A stretch of DNA of 64,000 nucleotides, from NCBI GenBank assembly GCA_027257055.1, contig JAPVLO010000097.1:434001-498000 (forward strand), written 5' to 3'. The position numbers and the translations under genes are program-made. Positions 23,131-34,648 of this stretch are shown here, piece after piece. How positions within the stretch are numbered: the first letter of the stretch is position 1; every line of letters begins with the position of its first letter. This DNA is from Cephalopachus bancanus. Taxonomy: Eukaryota > Chordata > Mammalia > Primates > Tarsiidae. The notes under the pieces were generated by a model, which did no database searches, was not told where the DNA came from, and saw nothing but the letters and a program-made list of their open reading frames with translations.

Positions 23131-23770
23131 CACAACAAAGTTTCTGGTTTTAACTGCTGCATTTGTATTTTCTGTTCTAAAATACAACATTTCAAAAATA
23201 ACTTCATAAATAATCTCGTAACTTTGATCAATGCTTTCCCTTTCATTGTCATTCGCAAGAATGTTGCTAGGAACTTCTTTTCTGTTTACTGTACTCCCCT
23301 GTCCCCCCCCCCCCCCCCCATGCTTTCGGTTTGGCAGAAGTAACCATTTTCCCAGAAGTGGCCTTGAACCCACACCCTTCCCCCTAGCCACCAGCCACTG
23401 TTGATGAGTCCAGCATTGGCTACCTAAGCTGGGCTCAGTTTGTTTTGTAGAAATTTTGAAATTAAGGCAGAGAGATTTCAAAAGCTAGAGAAGAAAGAAG
23501 GGAGAGAGAAAGGGAGAGAAAATACATCGGTTTCTCTCTGCATTAGGTAAAAACTCATGTAAAATTCAGAAGCTGTGAATAGTCACGATCTTTATGGTAG
23601 ACTGAAGAATAAAAGCCAATTGGCAGTGAGAAAAAGGCAGAAGCGCCTGAGAAAGACGGAGAGTAAGGACTCTTGAGTTCCCCACAGTGTTCAAGGCTTT
23701 GGCTAATTCATGAGGCACAGATGTGACTCCATGGATTCTGTGAAATGTCCCATTTTTAAAAAATTCTTTT

Positions 23771-23776
<6 letters not shown>
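23131..23776. other. Unique sequence with C homopolymer
   Basis: Holds a run of about 17 C at 23302-23319 and a purine-rich GAAGGGAGAGAGAAAGGGAG tract near 23495. No gene recognised. Confidence 0.45.
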
Positions 23777-23811
<35 letters not shown>

Positions 23812-23930
23812 CAGACACAAGTTCTCACTATGTTGTCCAGGCTGGTCTCAAACTCTTGGACTGAAGCAATCCTCCAGCCTTGGCCACCTAAAATGCTGGG
23901 ATTACAGGCGTGAATCACTGTGCCGTCCAA
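23777..23930 (-). mobile_element. (TC)n and Alu left arm
   Basis: A CT microsatellite at 23777-23806, then a free left arm from CAGACACAAGTTCTCAC to CACTGTGCCGTCC. Confidence 0.85.
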
Positions 23931-23976
23931 AAGTTCTTTTTTTTTTTCTTAAGAGAGTTACAATGGGCTCTTGTTA

Positions 23977-24617
<641 letters not shown>

Positions 24618-25214
24618 TCTTTTTCTTTTCTTTCTTTCTTTTTGACTAGGAGTCTCACTCTGTCGCCCAGGCTAGAATGCAATAGCATGCTCATGGCCTC
24701 CGCAGCCTCCACCTGCTGGGCTCAGGCAGCCCTTCCACCTCAGTCTTCCAAGTAGCTGAACCACAGGTGCATGCCACCATGCCCAGCTAATTTTTTTTTT
24801 TTTTTTTTGAGTTGGAGTCTCACTCTGTCGCCCAGACTGGAGTGCAGTGGCCACTCCCAGCCACCACAGCCTCAGCCTGCTGGGCTCCGGCAATCCTTCC
24901 GCCTCAGCCTTCCAAGGAGCTGGAACTACAGGCTCATGCTACCACGCCCAGCTGATTTTTGATTTATTGTAGAGATGAGGTCTCGCTGCCCAGGCGGGTC
25001 TCGAACCCGCGGGCTCAGGCAATCCACTCACCTCAGCCGCCCAAAGGCACGGGATTACAGGCTAAGCCACCGAGTCCGGCTAATTTTTTTATTTATTATA
25101 GAGATGAGGTCTCGCTATGTTTCCAGGTTGGTCTTGAACCCCTGGGCTCAGGCAGTCCTCTTGCCTCCATCTCCCGAAGTGCTGGGATTGCAGGAATGAG
25201 CCACCATGCCCGAT
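24618..25214 (-). mobile_element. Outer Alu split by an inner Alu
   Basis: Halves 24618-24794 and 25081-25214 form one lineage-type Alu. It is flanked by AGATGATGAAGA (about 24606 and 25216). The break falls in its AATTTTTTT linker. Confidence 0.93.
24795..25080 (-). mobile_element. Inner Alu, young lineage-type
   Basis: Inserted in the outer Alu's linker, with duplication GCTAATTTTTTT on each side. Right arm GGCCACTCCCAGCC and the derived GGCTAAGCCACC end. Confidence 0.94.
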
Positions 25215-25767
25215 CAGATGATGAAGAGACTACCACAATGCCTGTTCTTCCCTTAGGCTTACCCCTTTGGCTTGCTAGCCTCCTTACACATGTCCCTTCC
25301 CCTTTCTTACTGAGAAGCAATACGTGTGGTCTGAATAGCACCAGCTGTGGAAAGCCAGACTGCCTGAGATTTTCCAGATTCCTGGCTTTCCTCTGAGTCC
25401 TATTTCCTGTCCTCAGAAGTAGCTGCCCTGTCACATTATTTGCTTAAAGGAAGCACTGAAATCTTTGGTGTGTGTTGAGGGGACTTTGCTTCCTGGTGAC
25501 CTCACATGGCTGATGACTGCCCCTTCCAAGACCTCTGGGGAGCTGGGGATGGGCCAGGGAGTTCCTAGAGTTTGGTGACCCTCTTGGCCATGGGCAACCT
25601 GAGCCCTCCGACAAACTTTATCTGGGTTGTATCTGCTTCTTGTGGCAAATTGATATTTTATTTGGCCTTGAACTTCTCAGTAGTGGTGCTGAGTGTAGAG
25701 GTGGTTGGCATGCAGCAAGTACGGCCCAAATATCTGAGAGATAGTACAGTAAAGAGTACAGGACTCA
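25215..25767. other. Unique sequence
   Basis: Moderate GC, with short frames on both strands. None is bounded by convincing splice sites and no homology was recognised. Confidence 0.4.
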
Positions 25768-26046
25768 GGCCGGGTACAATGGCTCACGCCTATAATCCTA
25801 GCACTTTGGGAAACTGAGGCAAGAGGATTGCATGAGCCCAGGGTTCGAGATTAACCTGGGCAACTTGGCGAGACCTTGTCTTTACAATAAATAAATACGA
25901 AAAAAAAAAAAAAAATTAACTGGGCCCAGCGTACTTGGAAGGCTGAGGTGGAAGGATTGCCTGAGCCCAGTGGGTCAAGGCTGCGATAGCTGTGAGTGGG
26001 AAACAGAGTGAGACTCCACTTAAATACAAAAACAAAAACAAAAACA
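25768..26046 (+). mobile_element. Alu, lineage-type, right arm shortened
   Basis: The right arm lacks the GCCTGTAGTTCCAGC segment and part of the CACTGCACTCC segment. Tail of AAAAAC repeats. Confidence 0.9.
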
Positions 26047-26217
26047 AAATGCCCAGGCTTGGAGCTCAGCTTTACTTAGTACTTAACCAGCTGTGTGAAC
26101 TTGGACAGCTTACTTAACCTCTCTGTGCCTCATTCCCTTCATGTGTAAAACAGGATTAGTAACGGCACCTACCATATAGGATTGTGAGAATTAGGTGAGT
26201 TAATACATGTAAAGTGC
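26047..26217 (+). mobile_element. MIR, well preserved
   Basis: CCAGCTGTGTGAACTTGGAC, TTAACCTCTCTGTGCCTCA and GTGAGTTAATACATGTAAAG closely match the MIR core. Confidence 0.85.
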
Positions 26218-26322
26218 CAGGAATGATGGCTCACACCTGTATCCTAGCACTTTGGGAGGTTGAGCTGAGAGAATTGCTTGAGCCCAGGAGTTTGAGACTA
26301 GCCTGAGCAACATAGTGAAACC
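26218..26322 (+). mobile_element. Alu left-arm fragment
   Basis: GGAATGATGGCTCACACC to AACATAGTGAAACCTC, 3'-truncated, sitting in the end of a MIR. Confidence 0.82.
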
Positions 26323-26425
26323 TCTAGTTCTGTCTTCTGAGAGGATCTCCCTTATCCAATGTCCTCCCTGGCCATATTTGGGGTAAGCATGAGCACAGCG
26401 CCCTCTCCTAAGGGCTATATCTATT

Positions 26426-26706
26426 TTTTTTTTTTTTAATTGGAGTCTCACTCTATCACCCAGACTGGAGTGCAGTGGCTGCTCCCGGCCACCGCAGCCT
26501 CGCCTGCTGGGCTCCCGCGATCCTTCCGCCTCAGCCTTCCGAGTAGCCGGAATTATAGGCATGTGCTACCATGCCCGGCTGATTTTTTGATTTATTGTAG
26601 AGATGAGGTCTCGCTGCCCAGGCGGGTCTCGAACCCGGGCTCAGGCAATCCACTCACCTCAGCCTCCCAAGGGCGCGGGATTACAGGCTGAGCCACCGAG
26701 CCCGGC
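26426..26706 (-). mobile_element. Alu, young lineage-type
   Basis: A perfect 15-bp duplication AGGGCTATATCTATT (about 26411-26425 and 26707-26721). Derived A-box region. Confidence 0.96.
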
Positions 26707-26768
26707 TAGGGCTATATCTATTAAGCAACTTATTTTCTGATGACAGACTTCCCAGGTGATGGGGATTA

Positions 26769-27108
<340 letters not shown>

Positions 27109-27450
27109 GAGGACACTTCAAAAAAATCCTCAACAAACATCCCTTATTGGCCTGAATCAGGTCATTTATGTCCATTATCAAAATAAGAATGAACTAAGTA
27201 ACTTAGGCGTGGGATTCTGAAATAATATTTGGGAATGGCACGTTCCTATAGCTGTCACGAGTTTCTCAATTGTTTGGCTCAACCAATGATGAATGAAGTA
27301 ATAGATATTGGGGAATGACCTATACATTGCTCCATTAGTAATTCAACCGGTTTGACTGGTTTTATGGTTAAGATATAAAAAGCACTAATAAATTTAGAAA
27401 AATTTGCAGAATACTCTCCTCCCATCATAAAAAACAATATTCCCAAACAG
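27109..27450. other. Unique sequence
   Basis: A/T-rich. Neither a repeat nor a gene was recognised. Confidence 0.5.
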
Positions 27451-27742
27451 ACCGGGTGCTGTAGCTAATGCCTGTAATCCCAGCATTTGAGGCTGATGTG
27501 GGAGGATTACTTCAGCCTGGGAGTTCAAGATCAGCCTGGGCAGCATAGCAAAACCTTGTCTCTATAAAAAAAAAATCTAAATATTAGCCAGGCACGGAGG
27601 TGTGTGCCTGTAGTCCCAGCTACTCAAGAGGCTGAAGCGGGAGTCACCTGAGCCCAGGAGGTTGAGGATGTGTTGCTCTGTGTTCAGGTCACTGCACTCC
27701 TGGGTGGGTGACAGAGTGAGATCCCAACTCAAAAAAAAAAAT
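27451..27742 (+). mobile_element. Alu, mixed type
   Basis: Starts ACCGGGTGCTGTAGC with a shortened CAGCATTTGAGGCTG left arm. The right arm contains an odd TGTTGCTCTGTGTTCAGG stretch. Confidence 0.88.
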
Positions 27743-27969
27743 GTTTTTTCGCTGATTCTCAGTTCCACAGCCACAGATACAGGATTTCTTTCACCCTCTT
27801 CCAGTTGAATCCTAATTATTGCTGGGAATTCTCATAAGGTATCCCACTTTGCTTGCAAAAGAGTCTGTTCCCATTGGGCACTAACACTACTTCATAGTAA
27901 CTCCTTCATCAGACTCTATCACACTTACCTGGGTGTTGCTACATACCCTTTCAGGACTACAGCATGGTT

Positions 27970-28114
27970 GTTGTTTTTTTTCTTTTTTCTTTCTTTGTGG
28001 AGACAGGGTCTTGCTATGTTGCCCAGGCTGGTATTAAACTCTTGGCTTCAAGCAATCCTCCTGCTTTGGCCTCCCAAAATGTTGGGATTACAGACATAAA
28101 CTACCATGCCTAGC
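27970..28114 (-). mobile_element. Free left Alu monomer
   Basis: A TTTTTTTTC-rich start, GGAGACAGGGTCTTGC, ending CCATGCCTAGCC. No right arm. Confidence 0.87.
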
Positions 28115-28163
28115 CATCTATGTTTCTAATACAGGGTTGTCTGCCTGGTGCCCCTACAGTTTT

Positions 28164-28472
28164 TTGTTTGTTTTGTTTTTGAGTCAGAGTCTCACTCTGT
28201 TGTCCAGGCTGGAATGCAGTGGCACGCTCATGGCCACTGCAGCCTCGAACCTGCTGGGCTCAGGTGATCCTTTTGCCTTAGCCTTCCAGGTAGCTAGAAT
28301 CACAGGCATGCACCACCACGACCGGCTGATTTTTTGATTTTTTTTTTTTAAATTGTAGAGATGAGGTCTTGCCATGTTGCTCAGGCTGGTCTTGAACCCC
28401 TGAGCTCAGGCAATCCTCTTGCCTCCACCTCCCAAAGTGTTGGGATTATAGGCGTGAACTACCGCACCTGGC
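28164..28472 (-). mobile_element. Alu, lineage-type
   Basis: A perfect 15-bp duplication TGCCCCTACAGTTTT before and after. Confidence 0.96.
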
Positions 28473-28519
28473 TTGCCCCTACAGTTTTGATAGTCCCTAC
28501 TGTTTCTGCTGGTTACTGC

Positions 28520-28800
28520 CACTGATATTTTCATATTATTAAATATAATTTATACAAAATTATATAAAATGATCCTACTGGCTCATCATTACTTATTTAG
28601 ACATATCAGAATTTGTAGAATTTTACTACATATTTTAATGACATTTTATGCATGTGTTATACCATAATTGATTTAACCAGTCCACTAATATTGAATTTGG
28701 CTATTTTTTGCTCCTACAAATAATTCTGCAGTGAACATCCTTGTAGTCAAACCTTACATGCTTTCTTAATTTTTGCTTTGGATCATAACTGCTAATTTAA
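28520..28800 (-). mobile_element. L1M 3' fragment
   Basis: Reverse L1M end: TTTAACCAGTCCACTAATATTG, ATAATTCTGCAGTGAACATCC and GGATCATAACTG. Confidence 0.6.
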
Positions 28801-28917
28801 TCTATTTTTCATGCTTCTTAATAACAAGGACATTATTTCATAAGCATTCGAGGATTGAGTTGTTTTCAGAATTTGGAAGAGCAACTTGATAAAAATAGAA
28901 AACACTAACAATCATAC

Positions 28918-29109
28918 CATGTATAACAGCATAATTACTAGATACAACAATTCGAGGAAGAGCTGTCCAGTGGCCTAGGACAACTATCTTCCTGGCTACG
29001 CTGGTTTTGTTTAGAAACGGTTCACCATCAAGTAAACATTGTGGTTTGGGAACAATTTTCAAATATTTTTTCTTGCTTTGCTTTAAATATGCAACTAAGT
29101 CATTTAAAT
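28918..29109 (-). CDS. Candidate internal exon, unidentified
   Basis: A 192-nt segment, open in one minus-strand frame (part of a 93-codon frame at 28838-29119). A strong pyrimidine-rich acceptor precedes it on the minus strand (GTTGCACTTTTGTTTTTAG) and a plausible donor ends it (ATG/GTATGAT). The predicted segment opens Leu-Asn-Asp-Leu-Val-Ala-Tyr-Leu-Lys-Gln, is rich in Lys and hydrophobic residues, and includes Gly-His-Trp-Thr-Ala-Leu-Pro. It starts with two bases of a split codon and ends with one. The sequence belongs to no repeat I know, and I cannot name a gene. Chance is a real alternative: introns contain many decoy splice pairs. Confidence 0.22.
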
Positions 29110-29233
29110 CTAAAAACAAAAGTGCAACTGAATAAGAACTAAATGAGCTCCTTTAATTTTGCCATCTTCACCCATTTAAAAAATGCAAACACATACACAG
29201 GAGAAGTAGGGTCTATATAATATTACATTCCAG

Positions 29234-29529
29234 GGGGCTGGGCGCAGTGGCTCACACCTATAACCCCAGCACTTTGGGAGGGCAAGGCGGGAGGATTGCC
29301 TGAGTCCATGGGTTCAAAACCAGTCTGGGCAACTTGGCAAGACTTCGTCTCTACAATAAATCAAAACTTAGCCAGGCATGGTGGCGTGTGCCTGTAGTTC
29401 CAGCTATTTGGAAGGCTGAGGCGGAAGAACCACCTGAACCCAGCTGGTCAAGGCTGCGGTGGCCGTGAGTGTGCCACTGCACTCCAGCCTGGGCAACAGA
29501 GTGAGACTCCAACTAAAAAAAAAAAAAAA
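29234..29529 (+). mobile_element. Alu, lineage-type
   Basis: Duplication ATTACATTCCAG on both sides. CTACAATAAATCAAAAC linker. Confidence 0.96.
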
Positions 29530-29542
29530 ATTACATTCCAGA

Positions 29543-30390
29543 GAAACTAGTAGTGGGAGTTCTGATGAGGGCAAAGAAAAGTCTTTAAAAAGTTTATTTT
29601 TTCTTTTTTCAGCAAAAGCAGCAGAAACCGAGAGGAGAAAGACAGTGGGAGGCTGTTGCCACTGTACTTAGAAACCACGTGATGCCAGCCATTGCTGAGC
29701 TTCTCAGGTTCTGTGGTTGGGTGGATGATGCCCAAGTGGAGTACCGTGTAAACTCAAGGGCTCTTTGACTCAACCCTGAAATGATTTTTAGAGTGGCTAA
29801 CAATGTTTTAAAACAAAGTTTATTAGTGAGAAGAAGGAGAAAGAAGGAAGAGTCATGCCAGAAAGACCTGACGAGGAAGTGTCTCCAAGACCCGCCAGGA
29901 AATTTCTAAAGTATAGCAGATTTTTTTTTGTTGTTTGATTTTTAGGACCACAGGAAAACTCCTAGCTGAAAACTGGAAATGAGGAAGGAGACTACTGTTC
30001 TCCACATTAATGTCCATTCTGCTTTATTTCTTCTGCTGGTCTCTTCCCTTTTAACCAGAATCTAAATTTGGCTTGCTAGGGGCAAATTCCAGGCCAATTC
30101 CCTACCGCTTATTCTAGCCTTTCTTTTTCAGAGACAGTTTCTATTTATCATAACCATAACTACAACTGGTAGAAAATTTCTAATAGATAACTCTGCCAGA
30201 TATGGTCACTGCATTGAGTGACGTACAAATTAACCACCTGCCTAAAAATAATAAAAATAACTATTATTTATATGTATCATGCACTGGACTAAAGTCTTTA
30301 ATTATTTGGATTTATCCTCACAATAACCCTTGGTTTCTGTATCTGTAAATAACAGATACCTGACTCAAACTTGTTTAAACAATAAGAAAT
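29543..30390. other. Unique sequence with possible plus-strand terminal exon
   Basis: A strong acceptor, TTTATTTTTTCTTTTTTCAG, at 29593-29612 is followed by 51 open codons and a TGA at 29766-29768. No family was recognised. A reverse MIR scrap lies at about 30255-30345. Confidence 0.3.
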
Positions 30391-30391
30391 T

Positions 30392-30569
30392 ATAGCCAGG
30401 TACGGTGGTGCGTGCTTGTAGTTCCAGCTACTCAGAAGGCTGAGGTGGAAGGATCACCTGAGCCCAGCAGGTCTAGGCTGCAGTGTCGTGAGCATGCTAC
30501 TGTACTCCAGCCTGGGCAACAGAGTGAGACTCTGACGAAGAGAAGAGAGAAAAGGAAAGAAGAAAGAAA

Positions 30570-30606
<37 letters not shown>

Positions 30607-30608
30607 AA

Positions 30609-30688
<80 letters not shown>

Positions 30689-30690
30689 AA
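30392..30690 (+). mobile_element. Alu right arm with (GAAA)n microsatellite
   Basis: Only the right arm remains (30392-30539). Its A-tail is now a GAAA tract of about 150 bp (30540-30690), the longest microsatellite in the window. Confidence 0.92.
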
Positions 30691-30964
30691 TGTTGGCTCA
30701 AATAACAGGAAGTCAAATAGTATTATTGGCTGCAGGCATGGTTTGATCAGAGTACTATCTTCATTCCCCTACAATTCTGCCCAATTCTATATGTTCGTAT
30801 TATTCTAGAGCTTGTTTTTCTGGGGATATGGAATGGGTGCTGATGGCAGTTGGGACTACTTATGTATTTTTTGATATATAGAGTGAGAAAGAAATTTTTT
30901 ATGATTCTCCTTAACAGAACGAGGAAAATCTTTCCTAGAAGCCTCTATTAAACCCTTTGCATAG

Positions 30965-31093
30965 GCTGGGCTTGGTGGTTCATGTCTATAATCCCAGCAC
31001 TTTGAGAAGCCGAGGTGAGAGGATTGTCTGAGCCCAGGGGTTTGAGACCAGCATGGGCAACTTGGTGAGTTTTAGGCTATTTTTCTCTCTCAT

Positions 31094-31124
<31 letters not shown>

Positions 31125-31342
31125 TTCCTTTTGAGGCAGGGTTTCACTCTGTCTACAATAAATCAAGAAAAATTAGCTGGGCGGGGGGCACATGCCTATA
31201 GTTTCAGTTACTCGGAAGGCTGAAGTGGAAGGATCGCCTGAGCCCAGTAGGTCAAGGCTGTGGTGACTGTGAGCATGCCACTGCACTCCAGCCTGGGTGA
31301 CAGAGTGAGACTCTGACTCCAAATAAATAAATAAAATAAAAC
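30965..31342 (+). mobile_element. Alu carrying a foreign 74-bp insert
   Basis: A lineage-type dimer flanked by AAACCCTTTG. It is interrupted between CAACTTGGTGAG and CTACAATAAATC, where about nine Alu bases are replaced by an unrelated segment (31069-31142). Confidence 0.92.
31069..31142 (+). repeat. Templated insert copied from about 32.44 kb
   Basis: TTTTAGGC, a CT-rich tract, then CATTTTTTTTCC and GGCAGGGTTTCACTCTGTC. The same order occurs at about 32442-32510, where it is the natural junction of unique sequence with an Alu poly-T end. Confidence 0.8.
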
Positions 31343-31351
31343 AAACCCTTT

Positions 31352-31962
31352 GTGTTAGTCAACTAGGCGGCCATAACAAAAGACCACAGACTGGGTGGTT
31401 TAAACAACATAAATTTATTTTCTCACAGTTCTGGAGGCTGAAAGTCCAAGAACAGAGTGCCACCATAATAGGCTGAGGTGAGGGTTCTTTTCTTGGCTTG
31501 CAAATGACCATATTCTTACTGTGTTTTCTTTTTTTTTTTTTGAGTTGGAGTCTCACTCTGCCACCTAGACTGGAGTGCAGTGGCCGCTCCTGGCCACCGC
31601 AGCCCCGACCTGCTGGGCTCTGGTGATCCTTCCGCTCAGCCTTCCAAGTAATTGGAACTACAGGTGCGCGCTACCACACCCGGCTAATTTTTTTTTGATT
31701 TATTGTAGAGATGAGGTCTCGCTGCCCAGGTGGGTCTTGATCCCACGGGTTCAGGCAATCCACTCACCTCAGCCTCCCAAAGGTACGGGATTACAGGCTG
31801 AGCCACCGAGCCCGGCTGGTGTTTCTTCTTATAAGAACATTCACCCCACCCACCTGACCACTTTAAAATCTAACTACCTCTCAAGGCCCTATCTTCAAAT
31901 ATGGTGAGTAGGGCTTCAACATATGAATTTTGGAAGGACACAATTCATTGCATAGCATCCTT
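31352..31962 (-). mobile_element. MLT1-type MaLR LTR
   Basis: GTGTTAGTCAACTAGG, GGTGGTTTAAACAACA, CACAGTTCTGGAGGCTG and CTTCAACATATGAATTTTGG match the reverse MLT1 LTR from memory. An Alu splits it at 31527-31817. Confidence 0.85.
31527..31817 (-). mobile_element. Alu, young lineage-type, in MLT1
   Basis: The flanking sequence G(T/G)GTTT(T/C)TTCTT is duplicated around it. Derived GGCTGAGCCACCGAGCCCGGC end. Confidence 0.94.
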
Positions 31963-32084
31963 CTTCTTACTTCATTAGCCATCCCTGGACCAGTCAGTAG
32001 TAAGGAGAATGGGATTATAGCGATTTGCTTAGATGGATCAGCTGAAGTGAAAACAATTTTCAGAAGTCAACCACAGAGCCTAAC

Positions 32085-32200
32085 ATAAAGAAGGTATATT
32101 TAACAAAAGAGGAAACTGAATTCAAGAGATGTTAGGTGACCAGCCCAATGTCATACATATAATAAGTGGGAGAGACAAGATTTAAACCCAAGTGACTTTT
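32085..32200 (-). mobile_element. MIR fragment
   Basis: AAAGAGGAAACTGAATTCAAG, AATGTCATACATATAATAAGTGG and GATTTAAACCCAAG in reverse MIR order. Confidence 0.6.
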
Positions 32201-32202
32201 AG

Positions 32203-32330
32203 CCAAGTGCGGCAGCTCACGCCTATAATCCCAACACTTTGAGAGGCCGAGGCGAAACTCCCAGGAGTTTGAGACCAGCCTGGGCAATATAGCAAGAGTA
32301 CATCTCAACAGAGAAAAAAATAATTTGTAT
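32203..32330 (+). mobile_element. Free left Alu monomer, deleted
   Basis: AGCCAAGTGCGGCAGC to GGCAATATAGCAAGAG, missing the GGATTGCTTGAGC stretch. Confidence 0.85.
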
Positions 32331-32461
32331 AAAATTTTTAAAATTTCAACTGATCCTAAAGCTCTTGTTTTTGTTCTACAGGATACTAGACTAGCCTCTC
32401 TTGTCTTCTTTTCTAGTTTGTAGTCTATCTGTACCTTCTAGTTTTAGGCAATTTTTTCTCT

Positions 32462-32757
32462 CTCTCTCATTTTTTTCCCTTGAGACAGGGTTTCACTCTG
32501 TCATCCAGGCTGGATGTAGTGGCACTATCACAGCTCACCACACCCTGGAACTCCTGGGCTCAAGTGATTCTTCTGCCTTAGCCTCCCAAACAACTGGGAC
32601 TACAGGGGCAGGCCACCATACATGGCTAATTTTTTGTATTTTTCGTAGAGACAGGATCTTGCTTTGTTGCTCAGGTTGATCTCAAACTTCTGGCCTCTAG
32701 CAATCCTCCTGTCTTGGCCTCCCAAAGCGCTGGTTTACAGGCATGAGCCACCACACC
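32462..32757 (-). mobile_element. AluJ-like, donor of the 31.07-kb insert
   Basis: Preceded by TCTCTCTCTCATTTTTTTCCC in place of a pure poly-T. Ends CCACCACACCTTA. Confidence 0.92.
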
Positions 32758-33104
32758 TTATGTTCACTTTTAATGCCAGAAAACTTACCCTTGCCCTTGC
32801 AACTGAGTGGGTAATGAACCAGGACCCTGAGCTCCATACCCTATTTTTGGCTCCAGATCTATGGAGGGCCAGGCCCAAACATAAATCGTTCCTCATTGCT
32901 TTTTGTATTGCTGTTTAAAGCCTTTTACAAACGGCTTCTTCCTTAACTTTGTAGGTGGAATGGCACTCTTTTGCATTCCTGAAGTCTCTGCTCCTGTCAA
33001 TGAGAGCTGCTGGCAGAACTCCAAACATACGTTCCATTATCCTGCCTGGTGGCTTCTCGTTTTTTTGTTTGTTTGTTTTCCATGTTTTTGGAAAAAACAG
33101 ACAC
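32758..33104. other. Unique sequence
   Basis: Short frames on both strands. A TTTGTTTGTTTG tract near 33063. No gene recognised. Confidence 0.4.
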
Positions 33105-33252
33105 TTTGGAGTAACAGATATATGTGTCTGAGCCCTCTCTGCCATTTACTGGCTGAACTAGGAAAAGTTGCTTAAACTCTCTGAGCCTCAGTTTCCTTCT
33201 TTGTAGTCTATGGATACTAATACCTATTTCACAGAGTTGTTCTGAGAATAAG
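33105..33252 (+). mobile_element. MIR
   Basis: CTGCCATTTACTGGCTGAAC, CTCAGTTTCCTTCTTTG and CACAGAGTTGTTCTGAGAAT in MIR order. Confidence 0.75.
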
Positions 33253-33254
33253 AA

Positions 33255-33597
33255 TCTGAGCTGGATGCGGTGGCTCGTGCCTGTAATCCCAGCACTTTGG
33301 GATGGCGAGGTGGAAGGATTGCTTGAGCCCGGGAGTTCAAGATCAGCCTAGGCAACATGGCGAGACCTCATCTCTACAAAAAATGAAACAATTAGCTGGG
33401 TGTAGTGACATGGCGAGACCTCATCTCTACAAAAAATGAAACAATTAGCCGGGTGTAGTGACATGCACCTGTAGTCCCACCTACTTAGGAGGCTGAGGCA
33501 GGAGGTTTGCCTGAGCCCAGGAGGTCAAGGCTGTGGTGAGTCATGATTGTGTGACAGCATTCCAGCCTGGGGGGCCAAAGTGAGACCCTGACTTAAA
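33255..33597 (+). mobile_element. AluJ-like with 55-bp tandem duplication
   Basis: CATGGCGAGACCTCATCTC through GGGTGTAGTGA occurs twice in a row (about 33357-33411 and 33412-33466), differing at one base (AGCTGGG/AGCCGGG). Confidence 0.93.
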
Positions 33598-33689
33598 AAT
33601 CTGACAAGCAATAAGTAATTAACAAACAGGAAGTCCTTCAAGACCTGAAGTCCCAGTTCCTTCAGACATTTTCTTCAACCCTCCCAACC

Positions 33690-33900
33690 TGAAGTGGTCA
33701 CTCTTTCTCTTTGAACTCTCACAAAAGTTACAGCTAACACAACTGGTTTGACAATTAACCAGGCACTAGTTTTTGATAACTCTTCTTTTGCTGTCTTGGG
33801 CTACTATTTAAAACTTTTGTAACTGTTCAACTTTCCAATTAGATTATAAGCAACTTGCAACCTCTGGAGCACAGTGTCTTGTTCATATGTTTGGAAAGAC
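33690..33900 (+). mobile_element. L2-like fragment
   Basis: ATTAGATTATAAGCAACTTGC and CACAGTGTCTTGTTCATATG resemble the L2 3' region. Diverged. Confidence 0.4.
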
Positions 33901-34013
33901 TACCCTGTGCAAAACATTCTCATCTTCGGGGACAGTTAACAGTATTTTAAATGTTAAGTAAATAACAGTCCATTCTTAACTATGAGTCTGAGAATAGAAA
34001 TACGGATATAGGG

Positions 34014-34143
34014 CAGGGTGCCGTGGCTCACGCACGCCTATAGCCCTAGCACTTTGAGAGGCCGAGGCGAGAGGATTGCTTGAGTCCAGGAGTTCGAGAC
34101 CAGCCTATGAAACATCTTGAAACCTCATCTTTACAAAAGAAAA
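34014..34143 (+). mobile_element. Free left Alu monomer
   Basis: Duplication AAATAC(GG/TA)ATATAGG on both sides shows it retroposed as a monomer. Carries an extra CGCA in GGCTCACGCACGCC. Confidence 0.88.
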
Positions 34144-34367
34144 AAATACTAATATAGGAAGACAATGTTCCTCTGCATCTCAGAGGATTGTAGGGGTCAT
34201 TGTGAATAAGGACAAAGACCCTCACTGCTATTCTGCTTGGGATGTGGCTAGCACTATCTCTGAGGTTCCTCATGCAAACACAGCCTGCTTTTTCTACCCA
34301 GAGGGTTCTGGCTCATAGTTCCTTCCTTGATCCCTTCCTGCCCCAGTTTATAAAGCTAGCCTTTGAC

Positions 34368-34648
34368 CATGTACAATGGTTCACTCCTGTAATCCCAGCA
34401 CTATGCGAGGCCAAGGCTATTGCTTGAGCCCAGAAGTTCAAGACCAGCCTAAGCAATATGGTGAGACATCGTCTCTACAAAAAAATAAACTGAGCATGTT
34501 TGGTGCACACCTGTAGCCCCAGCTACTCAGGAGGCTGAGGTGGGATGATCACCTGAGCCCAGTAGGCCAAGGCCGCAGAGAATTATGATCATGACACTGC
34601 ACTCCAGCCTGGGTGACAGAGTAAGACCCTGAATCAAGGAAAAAAAGT
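34368..34648 (+). mobile_element. AluJ-like
   Basis: CCATGTACAATGGTTCACTCC start. Tail CAAGGAAAAAAAG. Imperfect flanks TTATAAAGCTAG and TTAAAAAGCTG. Confidence 0.9.

Noticed and set aside
24959..25396. 145-codon plus-strand frame
   Set aside because: Mostly nested antisense Alus; only the last 50 codons are unique and they show no splice or family signal.
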